From NCBI GenBank assembly GCA_002189035.1, contig NEEC01000012.1:1240001-1304000 (forward strand): a stretch of 64,000 nt of DNA, given 5' to 3'. Made by a program: the position numbers and the translations under genes. The notes beneath the pieces are model-generated. The model was not told the origin of the DNA and searched no databases. It saw only the letters and a list, made by a program, of their open reading frames with translations. Of this stretch, positions 37,030-47,789 are shown piece after piece; positions within the stretch are counted from its first letter, which is position 1, and the number at the start of each line of letters is the position of its first letter. The stretch is from Utricularia gibba (Eukaryota; Streptophyta; Magnoliopsida; Lamiales; Lentibulariaceae).

Positions 37030-37455
37030 ATGGTTTGGGGTGGTTTCTCAGGGAGTGAGAGAAGAAGAGCGAAAAAGTTCAATGACATTAATTAGGAAGC
37101 TTCCAAGTTAATGCAAATGACATAGTAGCAGCCCGCTGATGCATTTTTGAGACTTGAGAGTACAAGCTTCTAAGTTAAACAAAGACATGATAGTATCAAC
37201 AGAAGCAATATAAACTACTTCGAACCAGAGGGTCCATCAACTTTAACCGACAACTCGAACAGGGGCAGAAACTCCATATACAACATCGGCCGCTGAAACT
37301 TTCGAGCTATAACCATACAATAGCATAAAAATGCTTATTATTTAAAATGTACTCCAAATAACTAGTTTCTGAATAAACAAGGGAAAATGAATACAATGCA
37401 AATTTGAACTTCTCAAAAGAGGCATAATCCAAAATTCAAATCATAACAAACTATT

Positions 37456-37875
37456 TCATTGAGACTTTGCAATGTCCCTTACTATTACCAAAGGTACTCC
37501 TTCATTTTCCCTCAGGAATGAATGCATCTTTGGAGGATTAGTCATAATTATTTCTCCAGCTCTAATCAAATCTGCATCACTCAAGTCTGAAAGTAGCAAG
37601 GAAAATAGAAAATCTGCAACCTGATCATTTCTCTCCATCATCAATGTACCATAACCAAGTCTATAACCAGGATGATCAATAGCATCATTTGTGCTATCTA
37701 TTAACTTTTCCATGTGAGCTGCCATATCAACATCACTTGAAGCCACAATTTTCCACTTGATTGTTACCTCGGTCTTTAATCCAGACATGCTTGGAGAGAC
37801 ATTATCAGAAAATTCTTCAAATGATGTCTCTACTGGTAGAGACTCATTCAGTTTGGGACTCAGAGGAATGCTTTA
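37456..37875 (-). pseudogene. Harbinger ORF1-type (Myb/SANT-associated) C-terminal fragment
   Basis: The minus-strand frame is open from about 37875 to a stop at 37456. It contains DVDMAAHMEKLIDSTNDA, LLLSDLSDADLIRAGEIIMT and PPKMHSFL, the C-terminal region of ORF1-type proteins. The tail pattern (EIIM..PPKM..FL....V.IV.DIA) matches the plus-strand piece at 11792-12046. The DNA-binding domain is not seen upstream, so this is partial. It is convergent with the transposase remnant at 34931-36150, as expected if both come from one element. Confidence 0.55.
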
Positions 37876-38389
37876 ACTTGCTCTAGAACTTCATCCAGAA
37901 ATTCTCCACAACCTACTCCATCGCCCTATCTCATCCAAAAATCTCTTCCCAATCAGGGTAAAGTGAAAATGACTTATATCTCAATGTTCGAACTCTTGAA
38001 TCCTTCTGAAGAAAAATCATGATATCAAACTAACAACCTTGGTTCCATATGCACATCATGCTATATTTTTGCAAAAGTGAAAATCCATGTGGTATTTATC
38101 CACATACAATAAACAAAGTATTCTTTTATCCCCAGCCGGTTTGTATCCTATCAAGTACATTTAAATAACTCGTTTTCACTATTTAGTCCCACCCAAATAT
38201 GTTTGCAAGTGTGATAACACACATTTTTCCTGAAATTTATAACACAAAATAGCTATATTTTATTATGGTTTGAGTTAGATAAATATGGTTTTTAATGTTT
38301 TAGTGGTGTTTATGTTAATCTTGTGTGATTATGCTAAAAAGTGGACTAAATCCTTTGATTTAGTCCACAACTTTTGTTACTAATGTTTT

Positions 38390-39560
38390 ACTAAGTTTAG
38401 CAGGGAGATCAGCAGAAAATCAGACGTGCAAACGTGTGGAACAAGTGAAGAAGGGCGCAAAATCCGGAGAAGGACAAAGAGCACTGTTCTGCTGCCACCA
38501 CAGTCTGCAAGTTCAGAACAGGAACAGTACTGGCAGTCAGAAACAATGCAATGGAGTGAAGCAAAAGAAATGGAAATTAATTTAAAAAAAGAAGGAGAGC
38601 GTAAAGAAGCGAAGAGCGAGGGGACGCAAAGGGGGTCTTCTTCCCCAACGGGAAAAACACCAACCAGAAGGGGGAAGGGAGGCCTCCATCATCAAGAACA
38701 GCACCGGAGCCCAGCCCAGCACTACTGTTCCGGGCGGTGAACAGTAGCTAGCGGGCGGAAAAACAATATCTATTTGCTTTCCGTTTTTCTGAACATTTCA
38801 AGTTTCTGCATTTGACTTGTTACAATATTTCTACCATTTAGGCCAGCTTATATGAATGAAATCGTGTTTTATTTCGCAAGCATGAGTAGCTAGAGTCTTA
38901 GGAATGCCTTAAGGTGAAGTGGGTGGTATGTGCTTAGGTTGATGATGAAATTTAGTTGTCTTCCTTAACTCTTATTTCTAACAAACCATGGGTAGACCTA
39001 AGAAGGAAAACAAGTAGTTTCACAACTTAGAAGCTTGGTTTAGAGGTAGACCAACAAACCAAGACGGGAGCAGTCGGTGTTAGTCCAGGGTAAAACCAAT
39101 AGAATCGGGTAGACTTAGTTCTATGTATCTTGCATGCGGGTAGACCTAATTGCAATGTTGGTTATGATATTTGGGACTAGCTTAAGCCAAAAATATGATG
39201 AATGACCTGGGTAGACCTAGGTTATTCGAAGTTGTGAGTGTAGGAAGACAGCAAATTAAGTTAGAAACCTTAGTATGACACCACCCGCAGATCCTTAAGG
39301 CGTCCTCGTATTAGTCTGAGTCAAAACTAGTACATGTTACCTTAGCGTCAAGACATGATATTGCTTACCTACTTTTTTTTTACTGAACTTGTTTACCATT
39401 GTTAGTCCGAGCTTAGACTAAGACCTACTATTATCCGAAATCTTTATGCATTTACTAAAACACTTAGCAAGCACAAGCTCTTCGTGATCGACCCCGAAAT
39501 CCACTATACAAGTTTTCTAAATTTGTATTTTGTGTAGATTAGGGAGTATAAATTTATTTG
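38390..39560 (+). repeat. LTR-like relic of a retrotransposon
   Basis: The text near 39478 (CTCTTCGTGATCGACCCCGA) is typical of plant gypsy LTR ends, and a pol II-like leader with no coding potential precedes it. The open frame 38426-38740 is composed of charged, low-complexity residues and is probably not a gene. No paired copy was found. Confidence 0.3.
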
Positions 39561-39927
39561 ATACGGATTTTCTATTTTTATTTGTAACGATATTAGGAAA
39601 TTTCCGTTTATCAAAGTGAGATAACTGTCTTTTCACTATAGCCACATCTCTTTTTGGAAAACAGTTGAGTCTTTTGTTTGTTTGTTCCATTCTCAAGTCA
39701 CTGAAATTATGAAGGGGTTCTTTGGTGCAATTCCAACTTAACTAGAAATACTTCTAGAAGTAATTCTTGGACAAAAGACGTGTTGCTTTTTCTTTACATG
39801 GAGATAAATACAGTAAACCACTTCAATTTTTTTAAATTTACGATAACCTTATTCTAAAAAAAAAAACCTGAACTATTTCTGAAATCACTTCTTTAGAGCT
39901 ATATTTTTGAACTGAATCAAACAGACC
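39561..39927. other. Intergenic, left flank of copia-2
   Basis: No gene recognised. It does not continue the plastid rpoC2 sequence found on the right flank of copia-2. Confidence 0.4.
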
Positions 39928-40262
39928 TGATGTCTCGTTTTTTGCCACAAGGTCCATGGAGATATAAGGATGAATTGCAAGGAAGGATAAGAGATATAAA
40001 GAGGAAGAGTAGATCTAAGGAATAAATATATTCGAGAAGTAAGATATATTTTTAATAACGATTTCTCATATTTTGGTAATTAAGAAAAAATATGAGAACT
40101 AGAGGCAAGTCAATTGTTGAAAGAGCATCAAATCTGTGCAAGAGTTAAAGCTTATCTTTTTGTTTGTTACTTGATTTTATTACTCTCTTTGGTTGATTTT
40201 ATATATAAAGCTTGAATTCATGTAAAACTTAATACGAAAATACAAAGAATTTTTTCTTTGCA
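39928..40262 (+). repeat. 5' LTR of copia-2
   Basis: 335 bp, ending CTTTGCA. Followed at 40275 by GGTATCAAAGC, a mutated initiator-Met tRNA primer site. Confidence 0.8.
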
Positions 40263-40289
40263 CATTTTTTTTCCGGTATCAAAGCAAGG

Positions 40290-41450
40290 TTTAGTATCGG
40301 ATCTTGTTTCCTTCTCTGTAGTCAACTTTGTGTCCATTAGACTCACCCCAACTAACTACAACCTGTGGAGGCTTCAATTCATTGCCTTAGCAAAAAGCGA
40401 AGGACTTGTGGGTCACATTGAAGGAGACGTCACACCAACTACAAAATTTTCAACCAGACCATCCAATCACAAGGGAGAGTTTGTCCCTCAAATCACTAGT
40501 CAATATCAAGAATGGAAAAAGGCAGATCAACTTCTCAACAGCTGGATGATCGACACAATGACAGAAGAACTATTGATACATGTAGTCGGACAAGAAACTG
40601 CCAGAGAAATCTGTGATACCTTAAAAAATACTTATGCTCGTGTTTCTGAAGAACAAAAATTCACTACGGCACAGACTCACATTCTTGCAAAAAGGAGAAA
40701 AATCCGTTGCAGACCATGTTCTAGAATTCAAGGTGATTTGCGACATCCTATCAACGATCAAGAAATTTGTTTCTGATAGCAAGAAAGTCTCGTACATGCT
40801 ATACAATCTAGGAAGAGACTATGATGCATTCACCATTGCAATGAACAAGGATCCAAAACCAATCTATGGCAATTCATCTCTCAATTGGAAAGCCTCAAGA
40901 TGTGAAGAACTTCGTTTCCAGAATCAAACAAACCCTTTCACTGCATAAAATGCAGTCCAACAACCAAATAATAGGCACAACAATAAAAAAGCTTCTCTTC
41001 TAGAGATAGGGGATTTCCATAATAATTAGCAATCCAACTTCCAATCAAGATCTCCCCCACCTAGAAAAAGGAGGATGACTCCATAAGAATGAGAACTCTA
41101 CAAAGACGAAATTTTCCAGTTCTATGATATCAAGGGGCATATAGCAAAAATCTGCTGGAGACTCTCATCAACCATCGTAAACAATCCTCATCAACTCAAA
41201 AACACTGAAATACTAGAAGCCTTGGCAGCACTAACCCTTGACACCTCTCTAATTGAGACAGAGTGGATCTCACACATTGGAGCACCAAATCACATCTCAG
41301 GTACCGCTAAACTCTTTACTTCATTAAATAAATATATTGGTTATGCACATGTGTTCGTTGCAGATGGATCATCAGTACCAATCAGAGGTATTGGTGACTA
41401 GTATATAAACGGTACACAAACTACATTAACATTAACAAATATCATATATG
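40290..41450 (+). pseudogene. copia-2 gag and start of protease
   Basis: Gag shows FVSIRLTPTNYNLWRLQF, ALAKSEGLVGHIEGD, WKKADQLLNSWMIDTMTEEL, then, after a frameshift near 40665, ADHVLEFKVICDILSTIKKF and LGRDYDAFTIAM. The region near 41110-41160 keeps parts of a zinc-knuckle context (QFYDIKGHIAKICW). The protease position (about 41260) reads ETEWISHIGAPNHI, so the Asp-Ser/Thr-Gly triad is lost. The protease reading is cut at IIY by copia-3 and resumes VPKLKRTLLSVSQLT at 45553. Confidence 0.8.
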
Positions 41451-41764
41451 TGTTAAATTTGAAGGTGTAACTCTCAGGCTTTGCTGCTGAGTGTAGGACT
41501 GAATTGTAAAGGAAAGGTTGAGTGTTATTGAACGAAAGAACTACAATTACATCAGTGCAGCAGCACTGTCATAAATAGACAACAAAACACTTCGTAACTA
41601 ACGACACAAAATTAGAGATTGACTGCAGCATAAAAATGGCAACAAACTCCAACTATGTTTGATCACCAACAGTTTCCATGAGACTAGGGACAGTTGGACA
41701 GGGCCTTATTAGCAGTGAAAATGATTGTACTTAAACATGACAAGAACGATTAGAATTAGTGACA
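41451..41764 (-). repeat. 3' LTR of copia-3
   Basis: 314 bp; see the element entry. It follows the polypurine tract on the minus strand. Confidence 0.9.
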
Positions 41765-42688
41765 ATCTCCCCCTTGATCATTTTTCCATCAATCACGCCT
41801 AGCTGATTCCTCATATGCTCAAAGTGTCCGAGAGGTAATGCTTTAGTGAGGACATCAGCTACTTGTTCTTCTGAACTGCAATGCAAGAAACTAAGTTCTT
41901 TGTTCTTTTGTCTTTCCCGAATGCAATGATACTTCACTGAAATATCAGTGTAGCTGCCTGATTTTCTTTCCAACATCCGTGAGCATTTTTCTCAACCAGC
42001 AAGCTTGGTTTTCATCAAGAGATGCAGCCACGTACTCTACTTCAGTAGTGGATTGTGCTATATCCGCCTGCTTTTTTGAGTTCCAACATATACCAGCCGA
42101 TGCAAGTTTGAACACATAACCAGAAGTACTTCTGAAATCCTTTGTTCCTGCAAAATCTGAGTCAACGAAACCATATAAATCCTTGCTGCTCTTCTTGTAG
42201 TATAAGCCATAAGAAGATGTTCCAACAATGTATCTTAAGACCCTTTTCGCACATTGCAAGTGATTTTCCATCGGCTGGTGCATAAACCTAGATAGAAGGC
42301 TAGTTACAAACATGATGTTTGGCGTAGTGTTGGTGAGGAACATCAATGACCTGAAAATTGATATGAAAAGTGTTAAAACAACAGCCTTCCTTTCCTCTTG
42401 TGCAGCTATAGCAAGTAAGAGTCTAATGGTATCAAATCTAGCAACATGGGCAAAGGTATCATAGTAATTGATACCATGCTCTTGGGAGTAGCCCTTGACT
42501 ACCAACCTTGCCTTATACCTTTGTAGAGTTCCATCAACATTGGTCTTGATCTTGAACACCCATTTGAGTCCAATGATGTGGGCTTCAGGTGGAGGATCGA
42601 CCAGAATCCAAGTGTTATGTTTCTGAATCATCTTAAGCTCTTCTTCCATAGCCCTTTTCCAATGGGATTGTTGTAAGGCTTCCCCCAC
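41731..42688 (-). pseudogene. copia-3 reverse transcriptase (active site deleted) and RNase H
   Basis: Starts with WKRAMEEELKMIQKHNTW, GLKWVFKIKTNVDG, RYKARLVVKGYSQEHGI and TIRLLLAIAAQEE. It then jumps directly to IMFVTSLLSRFMHQP, so the LDVKNAFLHG and YVDD blocks are missing: an internal deletion at about 42350-42400 has removed the catalytic centre. RNase H follows (GFVDSDFAGTKDFRSTSGY, ADIAQSTTEVEYVAAS), then after a frame change VKYHCIRERQK and EEQVADVLTKALP. The element could not copy itself without help. Confidence 0.88.
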
Positions 42689-43040
42689 AGTTTGCGGTTC
42701 TCAGGATGCAATGGCAAGGTTTGCATATTCATGTATGTCTATAAATGACCTTGTCCTTTGTAGTGAGGTTCCTGTCTGATAACAGTCGAAACCTTGTGCC
42801 CTCACCTTCATCAATATTGGAGGGAGTGCTACTTGGTGAGTGGATGTTCTCTTGAGCATCTACTGGATTATCTAAGCTATTCACATCATCAGGTTGAGGG
42901 GTTGTACCCGAATAAGCATCATCATCCAGATCATCAAGAATCGTTGACCTTTTTTGAGACACTAACCACATGTGAGGCAGGAAGGTTGTACTCCCAATCC
43001 CATAAGTCATCCTCATCAATCCACACACTTCGAGCTATAC

Positions 43041-43913
43041 TTACTCTTTTTTTTGTGGATTGTAGATTCTATAGCCTTTTGTACCTTCAGAGTATCCGAT
43101 GAATATACTAGCCAGCGAACGGTTATCCAACTTAGACCACAACTCAGCTGGCACTAGAGTGTATGCTACTGATCCGAATACCCTAAGGTGACCAACAGTT
43201 GGTTTCCTACCATGCCATACTTCGTATGGTGTTATGCCATCCAAGGTGCTTGATGCAATCCTGTTTTGCACATAAACAGCTATGCCCACTGCTTCACACC
43301 AGAATTGTTTGGCTAGCCTCTTTTCTAGAAGTAAGCAACGAGCCATGGCCATGATTACTCCATTTTTTCTTTCCACTACACCATTTTGTGGTGGGGAGTA
43401 TGGCACCATGGTATGGTGTTTGATCACTTCCTTTCTGAGCTCATCTTTGAAAAGGGTGGAGTTGAATTCTCCACCATTATCTATCCGAAGACACATCATC
43501 TTATAGCCAGAACTCTTCTCAACTAAGGCTTTATAGTTGAGATAGTTTTCCAAAGCTTGGCTTTTGTATTTCATAAAGAAAATCCAGCAATATCGAGACA
43601 TATCATCAACAAAACTTATGAAATACCTGCTGCCACCTAGTGATTCTACTTTCATAGGACCACATATGTCAGAATGTACTAGCTCTAGATGTTTTTCAGC
43701 CCTGAACCGAGCTTGATGTGGATACGGAACCTGCTTCATCTTACCTTGCAAACAAATGGCATAGCTGGGCCTGTCAAGTGAGTGTAATTGTGGTAGATCT
43801 TTGCAAGTCTGCCTTTTAGACATTAGCTCTAGAGTATGGTTGCTTATATGGCTAAATACCTTATGCCATCGTGACTGAGACACCACACCAGCTGCATTAG
43901 CTGACTCAGTCAT
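43041..43913 (-). pseudogene. copia-3 integrase
   Basis: A long intact frame of about 290 codons. The zinc-binding start is WHKVFSHISNHTLELM with one Cys (AICLQGKMK) where CxxC is expected. The catalytic core keeps all three acids: VHSDICGPM, LRIDNGGEFNS and PQNGVVERKN. It ends with FIGYSEGTKGYRIYNP. A linker to reverse transcriptase (43028-42729) is rich in Asp and Ser. Integrase is the best-preserved part of this element. Confidence 0.9.
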
Positions 43914-44050
43914 AATGAGAGGCTAGGGTAGATGATAGTTACCTCTAGTGGCTAATATTTTAATCACCTCAACCCCTAATGGGTCTATGATTGTGCAAGT
44001 TCCACCTCCGAAGATAACTTTAAATCCTATGTCATCAAGTTTTTTCACAC

Positions 44051-45077
44051 TCAACTGGTTCCACCTCCAAGCCTTATGCTTGCAGTCTTAGAGTAGTTTA
44101 ATGTTGCAAAGCACTTTTTATTTCCAATCATATGCGCAGAGCACCCTGAATCCACAAGCCAGCTAGTTAGCGAAGTGTATTCTGATGCTTGGGTTCTACT
44201 AGCAAACAGAACCTCGGCCTTTGACGCATCTGGCAGCAGAGATTTTGCTCCACTATTGCTGGGATAGAGTAGTTTAGTAGCAAATAAATTTTCAGTCCCA
44301 CCATCTGTAACAATTTCAGCAACGGAGGCCTGAACTTGTGGTGGCTGATTTTTTTTTTTTTTTTGCATACTTTGTCCACATGACCTAATGGATTACACAC
44401 CGAGCAATGCCATCTAGCCTCCAGAAACAAAAACTTTCAGAATGTGAATTTCTCTTACAGTGCTTGCATGAAATGAATTTTGCTTTTTCTTTTCTTTTGC
44501 GTCCTTTATTTTTGCTTGCTTTAGTAGTTTTCTCCTTAGGACCAGATTGGTTAAGAGCAGACTTCCCAAGCTGCAAAGCAACTAGAGCTCTCTCCACCAC
44601 ATGGTCTCTAGCTGCAACCCTGCACTCAAGAGCTTGAATTGCACTAGAGACTTTTGCAACCGTGAGGTTTGGATAATCAGTGCTGCATTCTAGAGACGAA
44701 ATCTTGAGCTCGAAACAGGGCAACACTGTGTGCATGATTTTCTTAGCTAGGGTGAATTCACTCTTGATATCTCCTAGCATTTGCAATTGGGTAACTACCT
44801 TCATAAAACGATCAACATACATTTTTATCGTCTCAGATGGCAGCATTCTCATGCTTTCGTACTCCATTTCAAGGTTTGCGATTCGCATCTCCTTAGAATG
44901 TGCATCTCCTTCAAACTCCATTTTGAGCTTATCCCAAATCTCCTTGGCTGTTTTGCACATTAGTGTTCTTGGAATTATGGACTTATCCATACCTGAGCAG
45001 AGAACGACTTTGGCTTGTCCTTCCCGAGCTTGGAGTTCTTCTGATCTTTTAACTCGTTCCAACGAAGCATTTGCCAA
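44051..45077 (-). pseudogene. copia-3 gag and protease
   Basis: Gag at 45077-44385: TAKEIWDKLKMEFEGD, ANLEMEYESMRMLPSETI, then a zinc knuckle CKHCKRNSHSESFCFW (CCHC pattern altered to end in Cys). After a frame change, protease at 44368-44051 shows WLVDSGCSAHMIGNKKCF with an intact catalytic DSG. The A/T run near 44350 coincides with the frame change. Confidence 0.88.
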
Positions 45078-45238
45078 GAGAGTTTCAAGCTACACGCTAG
45101 AACTAACAATCTCCCATAGTTTCATTGCTTGTAGGTAAGTAGTCATTTGTACTGCCCATACTGCATAATCTTCGCCGTTGAACTTCCAGACAGCACCTGA
45201 TTGAGTAGCATCCATGATCGACACGCTCTGATACCACT

Positions 45239-45552
45239 TGTTAAATTTGAAGGTGTAATTCTCAGGCTTTGCTGCTGAATTTAGGACTGAATTGTAAAGG
45301 AAAGGTTGAGTGTTATTGAACGAAAGAACTACAATTATATAAGTGCAACAGCACTGTCATAAATAGACAACAAAACACTTCGTAACTAATGACACGAAAT
45401 TAGAGATTGACTGCAGCGTAAAAATGGCAATAGACTCCAACTATGTTTGATCACCAACGATTTCCGTGAGACCAGGGACAGGTGGACAGGGCCTTATTAG
45501 CAGTGAAAATGATTGTACTTAAACATGACAAGAATGATCAGTATTAGTGACA
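45239..45552 (-). repeat. 5' LTR of copia-3
   Basis: 314 bp. On the minus strand it is followed after two bases by the primer site (45236-45225). Confidence 0.9.
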
Positions 45553-47348
45553 ATATGTTCCAAAATTGAAAAGGACTTTGCTTTCAGTCAGTCAATTAAC
45601 CAACCAATATCCTATTAATTGTGAGTTTAGTAATAATTTCTGTTTTGTTAAGAAATGGAAAACACGGAAACCAATAGCAAAGGGAAGCCATAGAGGAGAC
45701 TTTTATGTGCTGACATATTCTCCTCAAGCATTCTTTTCAAGTCGGTTTAAATCATGCATTGAGGATATTTGACATTAACAATTAGGCATCCTCAAAAATC
45801 AGTATTTACGTTCTTAAAAAATAAAAGCATGCTCAAAGTGACCAAGCCATCCTCCCATTCATTTTGCAACAATTGCCAGCTAGAAAAACTTGGCAAATTA
45901 TCATTTTCTGCTCGTACCAGTACCTCAAGTGCTCCATTTGAAATTTTTTGTTGTGATTTATGGGGACCTGCACGAGTTGATTCACTTAGTAAATTTCAAT
46001 TTTATGCGTGTTTAGTAGAGGATTATACAAAATACATGTGGTTTCCTTTACGACAAAAATCTTATTTATTGATTTATTCGTGCAGTTTGAGAAATATGTG
46101 GAACGACAGTTTGAGAAACAAATAAAGATCTTTCACTCAGATGGGGGAGGAGAATTTTTGAATAATTCCTTAAAAGTGCATTTTTAAAAAATAGGCATAG
46201 AACATCACTTGCAGTGTGCTTATACAGCTGAACAATTAGAAACCGTTGAAAGACGACACTGAACAATTGGAAAACATGGGATGGCATTACTATTTCACAG
46301 TGGACTCCTTCTAAAGATGTGGGTCGAAGCATTTGGGACAGAAGTTTATTTAATGAATAGGACACGAACAGCAGCCCTAAAAAACAAGGTACCTTATATG
46401 ATGATATTTCATAAAATGCCAGATTATTTGAATTTACATGTGTTTTGATCCAAGTACTTTCATTATACTTGAGATACAAGAAAAAATAAATTTGATCCAA
46501 AGAATGTCCTTTGTGTCTTCATTGGATATAGTGATGTATTAAAAGGTTACAAATGTTTAGGAACAAAATCATAGTCTCAAGACATGTTATTTTTGATGAA
46601 TCTGTTTTCTGTACAAACATGCAAATGGACTAACCGAAAACATGCAGAATGTTGAAGCAATTTTTTCAGAGTAGATACATGAATTAGAAGCTGAAAAAAT
46701 GAAAACAGCTGCACCAAATGATCATCAGCAATAGCAACATCAAATCATGCTTATAAACTCCCAACAATAGCAGTCTTGTCAGAAATAACTCAGTCTTTAA
46801 CTGAAACTCCTACAACACCAGTGGCACAAAATTTGACTGAACCATACCTTGAAAATACAAGATTTGAGACTGACTCAAGAGAAGACACTGGAGAGGAAAT
46901 AGTAAGTGTTCATCCAAATGCTATTACGAACTTAGAAATAGACAATGTTGCTTTTCACATAACACAGCAAATTAAAACTCGCTCCCAAAGTGGTGTGGGT
47001 AAACCCAATCCGAAATATCTGCTGCTTGCTGAGAGCCAAGGTCGTGAAAGAAGCACTCGAACATGAAGGATGGAAGGAGGTGGTGAATAAGGAACTTGAT
47101 ACATTACAGAAAAATGAGACATGGGAACTAGTACCTCGGAAATTACTATGCATATCATTGGCTGCAAATGGTTCTTCAAATCAATGTTGAAACCTGATGG
47201 ATTCTTAGAAAAGCTAAAGGCATGACTAGTGGCAAAAGGGTTCATTCAAATTGATGGAATAGATTACACTGAAGCATTCTCTCTAGTAATATGGTTAGGT
47301 ACCATAAGACTGATTATTTCTATTGGTTTGATGAAAAATTGGGAGATT
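45553..47348 (+). pseudogene. copia-2 protease end, integrase and start of reverse transcriptase
   Basis: VPKLKRTLLSVSQLT joins the protease piece ending at 41450. Then come FCNNCQLEKLGKL, FCCDLWGPARVDSL and IFHSDGGGEFLNNS of integrase, FIGYSDVLKGYKC, a low-complexity linker (46776-47040), and the start of reverse transcriptase (IIGCKWFFKSMLKPDGF, TIRLIISIGLMKNWE). Copia-4 cuts the frame right after the last motif. Several stops are present. Confidence 0.82.
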
Positions 47349-47626
47349 TGAAGGATGTATTCAATAATGTGGGTCTTACAAGTAAGCTGTTTAGTTTACT
47401 TGTGTCCAGAATAAATATATCATTAGGATAAAGTATATGTAAGTTACTAATTGAATAGGAGGTTATGAACAAAGGTTAGTTTTGTTCGATTAATTGTGTC
47501 AGTTAATATAATGGTTATAAAACCATGTTTATTGCTAATGAAAGTTGAAGTTTTTTCCTTCCAAATTGCCCTGTGTCTGGTTCAATTTTGTGATTGAACT
47601 TTCTATTTAATACTTCGTGTTTAACA
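47349..47626 (+). repeat. 5' LTR of copia-4
   Basis: 278 bp. The 3' half (GTTATGAACAAAGGTTAGTT onward) matches 50805-50965. Confidence 0.8.
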
Positions 47627-47789
47627 TTTGGTATCATAGCAGTTGCATTCGGCCATGTGATTGGGTGTTTACGCCCACAAGCCTTTGGTGCCCTTTGTTA
47701 TTAATAATTCCTAATTCTGGAATCATGGAGAAATCATCCAGTGGTTCTCCAATGTTTAATGGGCAAACTACTCTCAATGGGTAGTTCTT

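Larger units (their letters stand above)
41451..45552 (-). mobile_element. Ty1/copia element (copia-3) nested in copia-2, minus strand
   Basis: Two LTRs of exactly 314 bp (41451-41764 and 45239-45552), TGTTAA...TGACA on the plus strand, flanked by a perfect 5-bp target duplication ATATG (41446-41450 and 45553-45557). I count about 19 differences between the LTRs by eye (about 6 percent), so it is much younger than the gypsy element. The primer site at 45236-45225 is a perfect TGGTATCAGAGC on the minus strand, and the polypurine tract AAGGGGGAGA (about 41766-41775) adjoins the left LTR. It carries gag, protease, integrase, part of reverse transcriptase, and RNase H. Confidence 0.95.

Noticed and set aside
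38426-38740. 104-codon plus-strand frame rich in Lys, Arg, Glu and Gln
   Set aside because: Low-complexity composition inside an LTR-like relic, and no known domain.
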